From NCBI RefSeq assembly GCF_963676935.1, contig NZ_OY781470.1, positions 1,708,680 through 1,772,679 on the forward strand: 64,000 nt of DNA, in the 5' to 3' direction. The DNA comes from Halarcobacter sp. (lineage in GTDB: Bacteria > Campylobacterota > Campylobacteria > Campylobacterales > Arcobacteraceae). A program made the translations under genes and the position numbers. Shown in pieces: positions 52,127-61,330 of this stretch (the first letter of the stretch is position 1; the number at the start of each line of letters is the position of its first letter). Below the pieces are notes generated by a model. That model was not told the DNA's origin and searched no databases. It saw only the letters and a list, made by a program, of their open reading frames with translations.

Positions 52127-52861
52127 CTAATCTAGCTTATTTGCCAACTTCTGTAAACCTTTTTTCTGCAAAATATGTAAATCACTATTTTCTATCCAGT
52201 CCATGCTTTTTTCTTTGTAATAATCTAAAATAATCCTATGAATAGATTCTTTTTTTTCAATAATCTCTTCTAAATACTCTTTTAATTCACTATTATCCAT
52301 CTCTTCAAAATCTGCTAACTTTATATACAATGCTGTTTTTAAATCTTCATCTATAAACTCACAAGCACGATTTAAAAATTTTGTAGCTTCTATTTCACAA
52401 GCTTTTATGTCGTTCCACTTTCTTCCATTTTTTAGCTGGTCTACAGCTACTGGTAAAAATACAGCTACTAAATCTAATACTTGATTTAATTCTTTGAAAT
52501 CATCATCAACTAAACTTCTAAAAAGCATTCTTGTTCTGTTTCTGATTTTTACTCGCAAGTTTTCTTTTGCAATAACATCTTTATGTAATAGTTGAAATCT
52601 TTTAAGGGCTGGTAGTTTTGAGTGGTTGAAAGCCATAATAGATACAAGAGGTTCTTTATCTGCTATTTGTTCCTCTATTGAGCCATTTGGTCTACAAAAT
52701 GCCCAATAGAGTCTAGCTTCCATATCTTCATGGTTTAAATACTTTTCATCACCTAAGGTTTCAAAATCTTCTTTATCTTTTAACTCTTCAACCTCATCTT
52801 TATAGGTCAAATTGAATAACTCTTCCAAATCTTTCAAACCTCGTAATATTTTTCTTTTCAC
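52127..52861 (-). CDS. Hypothetical protein of the MoxR/VWA cluster
   Basis: The 244-residue helical, strongly charged protein is the last gene of a MoxR / DUF2201-VWA trio. Its C-terminal 60 residues are related to the 44452-45015 product. Residues about 50-65 (MEARLYWAFCRPNGSI) and FNHSKLPALKRFQLLHKDVI in part look conserved but are unfamiliar. The GTG at 52861 overlaps the VWA gene by 62 bases and has no ribosome-binding site; an in-frame TTG at 52810 with GAAGAG upstream would give 227 residues and may be the real start. Confidence 0.65.
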   Translation of the reverse strand: MKRKILRGLKDLEELFNLTYKDEVEELKDKEDFETLGDEKYLNHEDMEARLYWAFCRPNGSIEEQIADKEPLVSIMAFNHSKLPALKRFQLLHKDVIAKENLRVKIRNRTRMLFRSLVDDDFKELNQVLDLVAVFLPVAVDQLKNGRKWNDIKACEIEATKFLNRACEFIDEDLKTALYIKLADFEEMDNSELKEYLEEIIEKKESIHRIILDYYKEKSMDWIENSDLHILQKKGLQKLANKLD

Positions 52862-54029
52862 TTATAACAAAAAGTGTTGTACAAACCAAAGATTGACTTA
52901 TTTCAAACTCACCATCACTTAAAACCATAAGTAGATTATTACTTTTTATATCACTAGATTTTTTTAAAAACCTAAGAACTTCATCAAAATCTGTTCCTCC
53001 ATCACTTTTAGGGATAAATAAATCATCTTCAACCAAAGGATTAAAAGAATCAAAGTTTATAATATGTTCCTCTTTAACCTTTAAATCAAAAGGAAGTACA
53101 GTAACTTTATATTCATAAAAACCATCACACACATCTTTTACTACACCTAGAAACTTTTTATACTCATCCAAAGTCACACTTGAACTACTATCAAGGGCTA
53201 TATAAACTTCTATTAGTTCATCACTTTTTTTACTTCCAGGAAGATAAAGTCCGGTATGAATAAATCTTTTATTTGGTCTTTCGTAAGTAGTTGTTTTTTC
53301 AAATAAAGAGGAGATTAGATACTCTTTTAACATATCTTGCAGTGATATTTCAGGTTTTATTAGAGTATCTATTTCAATTTGCATCCCAACATACTCCTTT
53401 GAACTCTTTTTAGCAATAGATAAAGCTTGAATTATAATACCATCAAGTTTTTCCCTTTCCCCCTCATTTGTCTTATCATCATTTACCTCTTCTAAATCCA
53501 TCTTTAATTCATCATAGATATGTGCTTTTAAATCCCCTTTTTCATTTGGAGTTGTTTTTATCTCCTGCTCTTTTTTCTCTTGGCTACTTGAGTCTTCATT
53601 TTCATCTTCTTTATTCTCTTTATACAAGATCTCATAAACCTCTTCCACACACTTATCTTTTAAGTCTAAATCTAATACTTCATCCACAGGCATATTTCCT
53701 ACATTTGAAAAGCTTGACATGATAAGATTCACAACTAAATCACAAGCTTGGTTCCAAAGCTTTTGTTCTCTAGTTTTTTGTCTATAGGTATGTTTTAAAA
53801 CTATATGCAATAAAGTGTGAGCATAAAGGTAGGTTATCTCTTCACTTGAATATCTTTCAAGCTTTTTTAAATCAATAAAAATCTCACTACCATTTGTTTG
53901 AAAAGCAGAGTTTTTATTCTCTTTGTATATAGTAGGTATTGATAGGGCTAATACAGAAAGAAAAGGATGATTAAACAAAAAATTAATTCTAATTTTTTGA
54001 AAAACTTCATCATATGATGTACTCACCAT
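52800..54029 (-). CDS. DUF2201-type metallopeptidase-like protein with VWA-like domain
   Basis: The 409-residue protein has an N-terminal zinc-peptidase-like helix HTLLHIVLKHTYR (near 73-85, H-x3-H with a further His), an acidic Glu/Lys linker (about 140-210), and a C-terminal VWA-like domain. The MIDAS-type start IEVYIALDSSSSVTLDEYKK in part lies near 278-297, with PKSDGGTDFDEVLRFL near 350-365. Such proteins pair with MoxR AAA+ ATPases. The ATG at 54029 has GGAGG upstream and overlaps the MoxR gene by 20 bases; a longer start at 54059 would lie deeper in it. Confidence 0.82.
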   Translation of the reverse strand: MVSTSYDEVFQKIRINFLFNHPFLSVLALSIPTIYKENKNSAFQTNGSEIFIDLKKLERYSSEEITYLYAHTLLHIVLKHTYRQKTREQKLWNQACDLVVNLIMSSFSNVGNMPVDEVLDLDLKDKCVEEVYEILYKENKEDENEDSSSQEKKEQEIKTTPNEKGDLKAHIYDELKMDLEEVNDDKTNEGEREKLDGIIIQALSIAKKSSKEYVGMQIEIDTLIKPEISLQDMLKEYLISSLFEKTTTYERPNKRFIHTGLYLPGSKKSDELIEVYIALDSSSSVTLDEYKKFLGVVKDVCDGFYEYKVTVLPFDLKVKEEHIINFDSFNPLVEDDLFIPKSDGGTDFDEVLRFLKKSSDIKSNNLLMVLSDGEFEISQSLVCTTLFVISEKKNITRFERFGRVIQFDL

Positions 54030-55020
54030 ACTCCTCCATCCAAGCATCAAAAGCTTCAAGTTCAGCTATATCTTCATCTTTTACAATAAGGTCTTTTATA
54101 AGCATTACATTAAATTCAACTGGTAAGTGTTTTACATACTCAAATAGATTTACTGCCTGCTCGCTGCTTTGTTTATATTTTTCTATAATAGCTGCACATA
54201 AAGCATATAAAGCACTTGGCTCTTTGGGTACAACTTCACTTTCTCCTTCAAGGATTGCATCAATATTTGGCAAAGTCTTATAAACTTTTACAAAGGAGAT
54301 AAACTCAATTCCAGCGGCATACCCTACTGTACCATATATTATAGGATGAAGTGTATTTATCTCTTCATTTTTTTGAATTATATTTGAAAGCATATTCCAA
54401 GCTCTTGGGGTACAAAAAGCTGGATTTGTTTCAGTAGAAGAAGGAACTTCCGAACTTAATAAGTCTGGTCTAAAACCTAAAAATCCAATAACAAAAGGAT
54501 GGATCTCATTTTTAATAGCCCAAACCTTAAAATCATCATATTTTGCTTCAAGAACAATATGAACCATTCTATTTATAAGTGGACTAGGTAGTTTAAAAAC
54601 AATCCCCTTATCATCTATTTTATTACCGGCACAGATTATTCTCCACCCTTTTGGAAGTGTATATTCCCCTATTTTTCTATCAAGTACAAGTTGGTAAATA
54701 GCTGCTTGTACTGATAAAGGAGCTGAATTTAACTCATCTAAAAATAAAATCCCCTGTGAGTCATCATCACTAGGTAAAAAAACTGGCGGCATCCATTTTG
54801 TTTGTTCCTTACTAATAGTAGGGATTCCCCTTAAATCAACTGCATCAAGTTGTGAAAGTCTTACATCTATTAGTTGTAAATCATTTTTTTTTGCAATATC
54901 ATTTACAATATAAGACTTACCAATACCTGGGCTTCCATGGATAAAACAAGGGATATCAGCTTCCAACAAAGCTTCCAATTGTTTATATAATTGGGAAGTT
55001 CCAATTGCTGGAGTAATCAT
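54010..55020 (-). CDS. MoxR-type AAA+ ATPase
   Basis: The 336-residue ATPase carries Walker A GSPGIGKSYIVND near 29-41, Walker B ILFLDELNSAP near 90-100, sensor 1 WRIICAGNKIDD near 126-137, and NRMVHIVLEA near 150-159. MoxR ATPases act as chaperones or insertases together with VWA partners, here encoded directly downstream with overlap. The substrate of this pair is unknown. Confidence 0.88.
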   Translation of the reverse strand: MITPAIGTSQLYKQLEALLEADIPCFIHGSPGIGKSYIVNDIAKKNDLQLIDVRLSQLDAVDLRGIPTISKEQTKWMPPVFLPSDDDSQGILFLDELNSAPLSVQAAIYQLVLDRKIGEYTLPKGWRIICAGNKIDDKGIVFKLPSPLINRMVHIVLEAKYDDFKVWAIKNEIHPFVIGFLGFRPDLLSSEVPSSTETNPAFCTPRAWNMLSNIIQKNEEINTLHPIIYGTVGYAAGIEFISFVKVYKTLPNIDAILEGESEVVPKEPSALYALCAAIIEKYKQSSEQAVNLFEYVKHLPVEFNVMLIKDLIVKDEDIAELEAFDAWMEEYGEYII

Positions 55021-55069
55021 AAATATTTCCTATAGAAGTTTTGCATTAAGTCTTGTTTGATTTTATCTT

Positions 55070-55471
55070 CTAAGAAGCCCACTTATTTGCCTTTTTTAAA
55101 TATGCTGTTAGATCACTATCCATACTTAAAAGATGTAAATCAAACCAATCTCCAATCTTTTGTGTGTAATATGCTTTTAACATCTTTTTTCCAAAAATTG
55201 AATTTGCATTTTTAATAAAGTAATCCATCTCTGCAAGAACTTTTCTATGCTCATCTTTATGTTCTTTACTTCTTGGATAATTGTATTTATCCATTAAGTC
55301 TTCTTCAGTTTTAAAATGGATTTTACTATGTTCTAAAAGCGAAATTAGTTTTTGTATATAACTGTTTGTATCTGTTTTATCTACACTGTTATAAATATCT
55401 AAAAACTCTTTATGCAAACAATCTATCTCCTTATGGTTCAGTAGATGTTTTTCCTGTTCAAATGGTTTCAT
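55070..55471 (-). CDS. Bacteriohemerythrin
   Basis: The 133-residue four-helix protein has the hemerythrin di-iron pattern: NHKEIDCLHKEFLDIY in part near 12-27, HSKIHFKTEEDLM near 47-59, HKDEHRKVLAEM near 70-81, and LHLLSMDSDLTAYL near 111-124. It binds oxygen and may buffer or deliver it in a microaerophile. I chose the ATG at 55471 with AAGGAG upstream; the in-frame ATG at 55492 would place that site inside the coding region. Confidence 0.87.
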   Translation of the reverse strand: MKPFEQEKHLLNHKEIDCLHKEFLDIYNSVDKTDTNSYIQKLISLLEHSKIHFKTEEDLMDKYNYPRSKEHKDEHRKVLAEMDYFIKNANSIFGKKMLKAYYTQKIGDWFDLHLLSMDSDLTAYLKKANKWAS

Positions 55472-55569
55472 ACAACTCTCCTTAATAGGCACTACTATGC
55501 AATTTTTATTCCATGATTATGTAAACTAATAAGCTTTACCAACAATTGTAATATAAATAAAATCCCAAT

Positions 55570-55575
55570 ATAATC
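55570..55575 (+). promoter_or_regulatory. Probable -10 box of sfsA
   Basis: TATAAT, 29 bases before the TTG start of sfsA. Confidence 0.45.
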
Positions 55576-55603
55576 AATATTAATAAAATTAAAAAGGGAT
55601 ATT

Positions 55604-56296
55604 TTGAAATTTGATAAATTATTCAAAGGAAAATTAATAAAAAGATATAAAAGATTTCTTGCAGATATAGTTCTTGAAAGTGGTGAAGAGATAACTGCCC
55701 ATGTACCAAACAGTGGAGCAATGACAAGTTGTATTGAGCCAGACTGTGAGGTATGGGTTACTTTTCATGATAATCCAAAAAGAAAGTTAAAATATACTTT
55801 AGAGTTAACTAAAATGGGTAAAAATCTCATTTGTACAAATACAGGTGTTGCAAATAAATTAGGAATTGAAGCAATTGAAAATGGAACAATAAAAGAGTTA
55901 CAAGGATATAGTTCTTTAAAACCTGAACAAAAATATGGCCAAAACAGTAGAATAGATATTCTCCTTGAAAATGAAGATAAAAAATGTTTTGTCGAAATTA
56001 AAAGTGTAACGTTAAAAATTGATGATATGTTAGCATTTCCTGATGCTATTACTAGTAGAGGAGAAAAACATCTAAATGAACTTTGTGAGATGGTAAATCA
56101 AGGACATAGAGCTGTAATGTTATATATAATTCAAAGAACAGATGATTTACCTTTTAGATTAGCAAGTGAAATTGATAAAAAATATGCACAAACTTTTAAA
56201 GAAGTTTTATCAAAAGGTGTTGAAGTTTTAGTATATCAATCTACTATATCTTTGGAAGAGATTAATATAAATAAACAATGCAAAATAGAATTATAA
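55604..56296 (+). CDS. sfsA: SfsA family DNA/RNA-binding nuclease-like protein
   Basis: The 230-residue protein matches SfsA: the N-terminal OB-like part (KRYKRFLADIVLESGEEITAH in part, then VPNSGAMTSC), a PD-(D/E)xK-type core with RIDILLENEDKKCFVEIKSVT in part near 119-139, and FPDAITSRGEKHLNEL near 145-160. SfsA proteins were named for a maltose phenotype and later shown to have nuclease activity; the cellular role is unclear. The start is TTG with AAAGGG upstream. Confidence 0.9.
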   Translation: MKFDKLFKGKLIKRYKRFLADIVLESGEEITAHVPNSGAMTSCIEPDCEVWVTFHDNPKRKLKYTLELTKMGKNLICTNTGVANKLGIEAIENGTIKELQGYSSLKPEQKYGQNSRIDILLENEDKKCFVEIKSVTLKIDDMLAFPDAITSRGEKHLNELCEMVNQGHRAVMLYIIQRTDDLPFRLASEIDKKYAQTFKEVLSKGVEVLVYQSTISLEEININKQCKIEL

Positions 56297-56305
56297 GTTT
56301 TACTT

Positions 56306-56333
56306 AACTTATTTTTTAAAACTATAATAAGTT
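56306..56333 (+). terminator. Possible terminator of sfsA
   Basis: AACTTATT and AATAAGTT form an eight-base stem with a 12-base loop, followed by TTATTAATAT. Weak because AU-only. Confidence 0.4.
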
Positions 56334-56342
56334 TTATTAATA

Positions 56343-56348
56343 TATAAT
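56343..56348 (+). promoter_or_regulatory. Probable -10 box of the YgaP-like gene
   Basis: TATAAT, 31 bases before the ATG at 56379. Confidence 0.4.
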
Positions 56349-56378
56349 TGGCTAAAAATTATAAAGGCAAATTATATT

Positions 56379-56579
56379 ATGAATAAATTTGACAAGTTTA
56401 GAAACTTTTGTAGAAAGTTTAGAATTATTTTAGGGATTGTGTTAATTGCAATTGGGGTTTATACAGGAATATATTGGTTCTACTTAGGAATTATTCCTTT
56501 AGTTGCAGGACTTACTGACTTCTGTCCTACTTGTATGATTACTAAAAAATGTACTCCTAAAAACCTTCAAAATGGTTAA
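56379..56579 (+). CDS. Small DUF2892/YgaP-type membrane protein
   Basis: The 66-residue protein has two short hydrophobic stretches (about 16-31 and 33-45) and ends in DFCPTCMITKKCTPK with three cysteines. This is the DUF2892 layout found at the C-terminus of YgaP and as stand-alone proteins; the C-P-x-C could bind a metal or persulfide. It overlaps the convergent PQQ-type gene by four bases. Confidence 0.8.
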   Translation: MNKFDKFRNFCRKFRIILGIVLIAIGVYTGIYWFYLGIIPLVAGLTDFCPTCMITKKCTPKNLQNG

Positions 56580-57682
56580 TTAGGAACTATTCTATATATA
56601 TTTCCACTATCTGTGGAGATATATATTAGTCCATCAGGAGATTCAACTACATCTCTTATTCTTTCATTTAAATCATTTAATAATCTTTCCTCTTTTACTA
56701 CTCTAAAATTATTATCTAAAACTATTCTATTTAAATGTGTTAACTTTAAAGCACCAATAAAAATATTTCCTTTAAATGCCGAAAATCTATTTCCATTGTA
56801 AACTAATAAAGAGCTAGGAGCTATTGATGGATCATAATACTTTATTGGTTGCATCATTCCCTCTTTATGTGTCCCCTCTCCTACTGATAAGGGGTTCCAA
56901 TACTCTTTTCCATAAGAGATAGTAGGCCATCCATAATTTTGACCTTTATATATAACATTTATTTCATCTCCACCTCTTGGTCCATGCTCACTACTAAAAA
57001 TAGTTTTTCTATATTTATCATAAAATAAACCTTGTGGATTTCTATGTCCATAAGAATAAATTTCAGGTAATTTTTCATATTGATTTATAAAAGGATTATC
57101 TTTTGGGATAGTACCATCTATATTTAATCTTATAATTGTTCCTGCATGATTATTCAGATCTTGTGCATTTACTCTAACGCCTCTTTCTCCAACACTAAAA
57201 AAGATATGTCCCTCTTCATCAAAAGTTATTCTACTTCCAAAATGTCTTGAAGTCCCTGAATTAGATTTTGTTACTAATATATCTTTCCATTCATATAAAT
57301 CATTATATCTATATTTAGCCTTTGCTAGTGCCGTTACAATCTGCGTACCATACTCTTTTACATAGGTGAAAAAAATTGTTCTGTCATTTTTAAAGTTAGG
57401 AGATACTGCCACATCAAGAAGACCACCTTGTCCTCTATTTACTACAAAAGGAGTATTTTTAATATATTTAGTCACTTTACTTTTTAAATTATAAGTTGCA
57501 ATATTACCATTTTTCATAGCAAATATAATCTCTTCATTTGAAAGAAAATCCAATGACCAAACTATATCATTAACACTAATAATTCTTTGAAGTTCAAGAT
57601 TCATATTTTCACTAGAAAATCTTAAAATTGTTTGAGAAAACAAAAACATAGGAAATAAAATAATTAAAAAATATTTTTTCAT
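56576..57682 (-). CDS. PQQ-dependent sugar dehydrogenase family protein (YliI/Asd type)
   Basis: The 368-residue exported beta-propeller has a signal peptide (MKKYFLIILFPMFLFS) and the GSDH/YliI motifs RGQGGLLDVAVSPNF near 84-98, SGTSRHFGSRITFD near 135-148, GERGVRVNAQDLNNHAGTII in part, SYGHRNPQGL near 200-209, and EHGPRGGDEIN near 220-230. Relatives oxidise aldose sugars with PQQ. Whether this organism makes PQQ is not shown; no pqq genes are in the window. Confidence 0.87.
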   Translation of the reverse strand: MKKYFLIILFPMFLFSQTILRFSSENMNLELQRIISVNDIVWSLDFLSNEEIIFAMKNGNIATYNLKSKVTKYIKNTPFVVNRGQGGLLDVAVSPNFKNDRTIFFTYVKEYGTQIVTALAKAKYRYNDLYEWKDILVTKSNSGTSRHFGSRITFDEEGHIFFSVGERGVRVNAQDLNNHAGTIIRLNIDGTIPKDNPFINQYEKLPEIYSYGHRNPQGLFYDKYRKTIFSSEHGPRGGDEINVIYKGQNYGWPTISYGKEYWNPLSVGEGTHKEGMMQPIKYYDPSIAPSSLLVYNGNRFSAFKGNIFIGALKLTHLNRIVLDNNFRVVKEERLLNDLNERIRDVVESPDGLIYISTDSGNIYRIVPN

Positions 57683-57757
57683 AAAATACTCCTTTTTATT
57701 ATTATTCTATTATATTTTAATAGACTTATATTTATTATAAAAAAAAGGATTAATTTT

Positions 57758-58492
57758 TTAACATTTGATATTGTATCTATCTACTATATCTATTATATCT
57801 TTACCTAATTGATTTAATTTTTCAAAAGATAATCTATCTTTTGTACCTGATATCCCCACAGCCCCTACTAAGATATTTTCATGATTAAAAATTGGTACAC
57901 CAACACAACGCATATTATCTTGATATTCACTGTTATCTAAAGAGTATCCATTTATTAAAACTTCATCTAAAGTTTTTTTGAAAGATTTAATATCTGTAAT
58001 TGTATTACTAGTATAGGGTTCTAATTTTATATTTTCTAAACTATAGTTTCCAAAAGCTAAAATAGATTTTCCTAAAGCATTTGTGTGTAAAGGAGCTTGT
58101 AAACCTATACTATTTCTTGTTTTAATTTTTCTATTTGAATAATCAATTTGATTTAGATATAAAAGTTTATTGTTATCAATTATTCCTAAATATGAGCACT
58201 CTTTTGTTTTTTTATGTATCTCTTCCAATAAAGGTTTTGTTTTTTGAATAAGTAATTCTATTCTAGTTTTTTTTGATTCAATATTTTCTAAACTTCTAGG
58301 AAATATTTCATTACTATTATCCAAATAAAGGATATATCCTTCATCTTTTAAAGTCTGAAGAATTCTTGACATTGTACTTTTATTTATAGATAATCTGTCA
58401 CATAATAAAGTAGCAGAAATTGGTTTACCATAATTTACAATCTCTTTGTAAACTTGTAAACCCTTTGAGAGTGATTTCAATTGTTGAGACAT
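57758..58492 (-). CDS. IclR-family transcriptional regulator
   Basis: The 244-residue protein has an N-terminal winged HTH (about 5-65, GLQVYKEIVNYGKPISATLL in part, then LSINKSTMSRILQTLKDEGY in part) and an IclR effector domain (about 75-240, LQAPLHTNALGKSILAF, then MRCVGVPIFNHENILVGAVGISG in part). It lies directly downstream of the DJ-1/PfpI gene on the same strand, and a 26-bp perfect palindrome sits just before its start. AAGGA precedes the ATG. Confidence 0.88.
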   Translation of the reverse strand: MSQQLKSLSKGLQVYKEIVNYGKPISATLLCDRLSINKSTMSRILQTLKDEGYILYLDNSNEIFPRSLENIESKKTRIELLIQKTKPLLEEIHKKTKECSYLGIIDNNKLLYLNQIDYSNRKIKTRNSIGLQAPLHTNALGKSILAFGNYSLENIKLEPYTSNTITDIKSFKKTLDEVLINGYSLDNSEYQDNMRCVGVPIFNHENILVGAVGISGTKDRLSFEKLNQLGKDIIDIVDRYNIKC

Positions 58493-58504
58493 AAAAATCC
58501 TTGA

Positions 58505-58530
58505 TGCAAAACTAAATATTTAGTTTTGCA
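58505..58530. promoter_or_regulatory. 26-bp perfect palindrome upstream of the IclR gene
   Basis: TGCAAAACTAAAT is followed directly by its exact reverse complement. It lies 13-38 bases before the IclR ATG and six bases after the DJ-1 gene stop. It could be the regulator's own operator or a terminator/attenuator hairpin of the DJ-1 gene; the lack of a T run favours an operator. Confidence 0.6.
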
Positions 58531-58536
58531 CAAGTT

Positions 58537-59103
58537 TTATAAAAGTTCATTAAATTTTGCAAGCCATTGTGGATGTGCTGGCCAAGCAGCTGCAGTAACT
58601 AAGTTTCCATCAACATATGCTGATTCAAACCCAATATCAACCCATGTACCACCATTTTTATCTACATCAGGAGCACATGCAGGATAACAAGAACAAGTTT
58701 TATCTTTAACTATGTCTGCTGCAACTAAAACCTGAATACCATGACAAATAGAAGCAATTGGCTTATTTTTGTCATTGAAATCTTTTACAATATCTAAAAC
58801 TCTTTGATTTAATCTTATATATTCAGGAGCTCTACCACCAGGAACTACAAGTGCCGCATAAATTGTTTCATCAATCTCATCAAATGTAGCATTTAAAGTA
58901 AAATTATGACCTGGCTTCTCTGTATATGTTTGATCACCTTCAAAATCATGAATCGCAGTTTTAATTTGCTCTCCAGCTTTTTTATCAGGACAAACAACAT
59001 CTACTTCATATCCTAACATCTTTAAACATTGAAAAGGAACCATAAGTTCATAATCTTCTACAAAATCACCAGCTATAATTAATATTCTTTTTGACATTTT
59101 CAC
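58537..59103 (-). CDS. DJ-1/PfpI family protein
   Basis: The 188-residue flavodoxin-like protein has the nucleophile elbow [12 protein letters not shown] near 117-128 with its cysteine and histidine, [13 protein letters not shown] near 83-95 with the conserved glycine pair, and [12 protein letters not shown] near the end. Family members act as glyoxalases, deglycases or chaperones. It has a good GGAG-type ribosome site. The link to the following IclR gene suggests joint control. Confidence 0.88.
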   Translation of the reverse strand: MKMSKRILIIAGDFVEDYELMVPFQCLKMLGYEVDVVCPDKKAGEQIKTAIHDFEGDQTYTEKPGHNFTLNATFDEIDETIYAALVVPGGRAPEYIRLNQRVLDIVKDFNDKNKPIASICHGIQVLVAADIVKDKTCSCYPACAPDVDKNGGTWVDIGFESAYVDGNLVTAAAWPAHPQWLAKFNELL

Positions 59104-59193
59104 TCCTTGATTATTTATAAAAATATTATATCAATAGCTTTTAATAAAGAATATATCAGAACTACTAATTAGTTATTGTTTCACTATATGAAA

Positions 59194-59901
59194 CTAAGCT
59201 TTACGATTCATCCAACAGATTATCTCTTTTGAGAGAGTCTCAGCCTTTTCTAAAGGTATCATATGGCTACTACCTTCTAAAGGTTTTAATACTACATTTT
59301 TAAATCTATTATCAATTTTTTCCATCGATTTAAGATTTAATAACCTATCTTTTTTACTATAAATAAAATTTATTGGAATATTTATTGATAATAACTCTTC
59401 ATATATATCTTTTCTTTGGAAAGTTGTACTTAATTGAAGTTTATACTCTTCAAGAGAAAAACTATCAAACATATTTTTAATAAGTTTAATTAAATATTTA
59501 TCTTCTTGATTTTCATCCTCAAGTAATAGTTTTATTTTTTTAGTTGATAAATTAATTGAACCAAAATTATCCATCTGTTTTAAAAATATTTCCCTTTTTT
59601 TTATTTCTATTTCACTTAAAGAACTAGGTGTTCCTGCAACTAAAAAAACTCTATTAATATTTTCACTTCTTTTAATAGTATAATATGAAGCGAGATATGC
59701 ACCCAATGAAAACCCTAATAAATTTATTTTTTCATCTTTTATAAGATTATCTAAATATTTAACTGCATCATCAAAATCTTTAGTTAAAGGAATAGGCAAA
59801 TATATTAACTCATATTTATCTTCTAGTATTGGATTTATTCTTTCCCATAATAGTTTATTATTCATAAGACCTGGAAGTAAATATATTTTTTCTTTTTTCA
59901 T
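59194..59901 (-). CDS. Alpha/beta hydrolase, tandem copy 1
   Basis: The 235-residue soluble hydrolase has the oxyanion region YLLPGLMNNKLLWERI near 7-22, the nucleophile elbow LGFSLGAYLASYY near 60-72 (Ser63), an Asp in YSKKDRLLN near 190, and the catalytic His in GSSHMIPLEKA near 213-223. It is similar along its whole length to the 59945-60640 product, so the pair arose by tandem duplication. The substrate is unknown. Confidence 0.82.
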   Translation of the reverse strand: MKKEKIYLLPGLMNNKLLWERINPILEDKYELIYLPIPLTKDFDDAVKYLDNLIKDEKINLLGFSLGAYLASYYTIKRSENINRVFLVAGTPSSLSEIEIKKREIFLKQMDNFGSINLSTKKIKLLLEDENQEDKYLIKLIKNMFDSFSLEEYKLQLSTTFQRKDIYEELLSINIPINFIYSKKDRLLNLKSMEKIDNRFKNVVLKPLEGSSHMIPLEKAETLSKEIICWMNRKA

Positions 59902-59944
59902 CTATTATTATTTTCTATAGTAAATGAATTTTTATAAAAAAAAA

Positions 59945-60640
59945 TTACTCATGAGTCATCCAGTTTTTAATATGAAGACTCAATTCCTTTGAAAACTCTA
60001 AAGGTATATTATGACTTGTCCCCTCTCTTGCTACCACTTTTAATCTGTTTTCTTTTTGCAAAATTTCATTAATAGAAGTATGATTTAAAAGCCTATCTTC
60101 AGTACTGTAGTATAAACCAATAGGAATATTTAACTTAACTAAATCATCAAATAAATCTTCTCTTTTTAAAGTTGTTGCAAGTTGAGGAACAAAAGCTTTA
60201 TTTCCTAAGTCATTAAACATCGAAGATACTATATGAATTAACTCTTCATCATCTTTTATCTCTAATAATTCTTTTGCTTTTTCTAAATTTAATGGAGTAA
60301 AATTATCTTCTCTTGCTTCTTGAAGTTTTTTTTCTCTTCTAGCAATATCTTTTTCTTCAGTTGAACTAGGTGTTGAACTGACTAAAAACAACCTTTTAAT
60401 TTTCTCTGGATTTTTCAAAGTATAATAACTAGCTATATAGCCACCTAAAGAAAATCCCAAAATATTAACTTTTTTATTTCCAATTTCTCTATCTAAGTCT
60501 TCAATAATCTCATCAAAATCTTCACTTAAAGGGATTTGGAAATGTATTAATTCGTATTCATCTTCTAAGTGTGGAATTAATCTACTCCACAATCTTTTAT
60601 CGGTCATTAGACCTGGTATTAAATATATTATCTCTTTCAT
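59945..60640 (-). CDS. Alpha/beta hydrolase, tandem copy 2
   Basis: The 231-residue paralogue of the previous gene has YLIPGLMTDKRLWSRL near 6-21, the nucleophile elbow LGFSLGGYIASYY near 61-73, YSTEDRLLN near 187, and GTSHNIPLEF near 209-218. All triad residues are present. It lies 43 bases upstream of copy 1 on the same strand, so the two are probably one transcript. Confidence 0.82.
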   Translation of the reverse strand: MKEIIYLIPGLMTDKRLWSRLIPHLEDEYELIHFQIPLSEDFDEIIEDLDREIGNKKVNILGFSLGGYIASYYTLKNPEKIKRLFLVSSTPSSTEEKDIARREKKLQEAREDNFTPLNLEKAKELLEIKDDEELIHIVSSMFNDLGNKAFVPQLATTLKREDLFDDLVKLNIPIGLYYSTEDRLLNHTSINEILQKENRLKVVAREGTSHNIPLEFSKELSLHIKNWMTHE

Positions 60641-60702
60641 GGATAAAGTTTTAGCAATTTTTTGTTAAAAAGCTTATAAATTTTTATTTGTAACTAATAA
60701 TT

Positions 60703-61230
60703 TTATTCTATATTTTCAAGTTCTTCTATCACAGATTTTACAAAAACAGATTTTTCTTTCCCATATTCTTCCTGCTCTATAATACCTTTTTCTAAAATTT
60801 CTAATTTTGATTCTTCATATTTTTTTCTAGCCCAAGGGTTTTCAAGCATAAACTCTCTAAACTTTATTTGTTTTCTATGTTCAATACTTCCATTTAAAAT
60901 AAGATGTATATGGATATTGTATTTTTTTTCATTAAATATAACCATTCCATCTTTTCTTGGTCTTTCTCTTGGAAAAAGTTTTTTCCCTGTTTGATCCTGA
61001 AAACCAAGTGATTTAACATAGTTGACTGCTTCTTTAAGTTGATCCATCTCATATAATAAAGATAAATCTATAATACCTTTCCCTGAAACCTTAGCAGAAG
61101 TTGACCCTATATGTATTACTTTAAATCTTTCATTTTGTATAAATTCTATTAAACTATTAGCTACATTAAAATACTCTTCATTCCATGGCTTAAAACTTGC
61201 ATCAACTTTTTCATATTTTAATATTTGCAT
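60703..61230 (-). CDS. GrpB family (UPF0157) nucleotidyltransferase-like protein
   Basis: The 175-residue protein has the family's VIHIGSTSAKVSGKGIIDLSLLYEM in part near 39-63 (G-S-T-S and K-G-I-I-D), RERPRKDGMVIFN near 88-100, and HIHLIL near 105-110. The pattern is that of minimal nucleotidyltransferases, but no activity is known. It is upstream of the two hydrolase genes on the same strand. Confidence 0.83.
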   Translation of the reverse strand: MQILKYEKVDASFKPWNEEYFNVANSLIEFIQNERFKVIHIGSTSAKVSGKGIIDLSLLYEMDQLKEAVNYVKSLGFQDQTGKKLFPRERPRKDGMVIFNEKKYNIHIHLILNGSIEHRKQIKFREFMLENPWARKKYEESKLEILEKGIIEQEEYGKEKSVFVKSVIEELENIE

Positions 61231-61330
61231 AATATTTTCCTAAAATAATTTTCATATACATATTATATAATAAATTATAAATAGTAAATAAATTTTTCGA
61301 TAAAATTTATCTTTATTACAAGGAAAAAGA

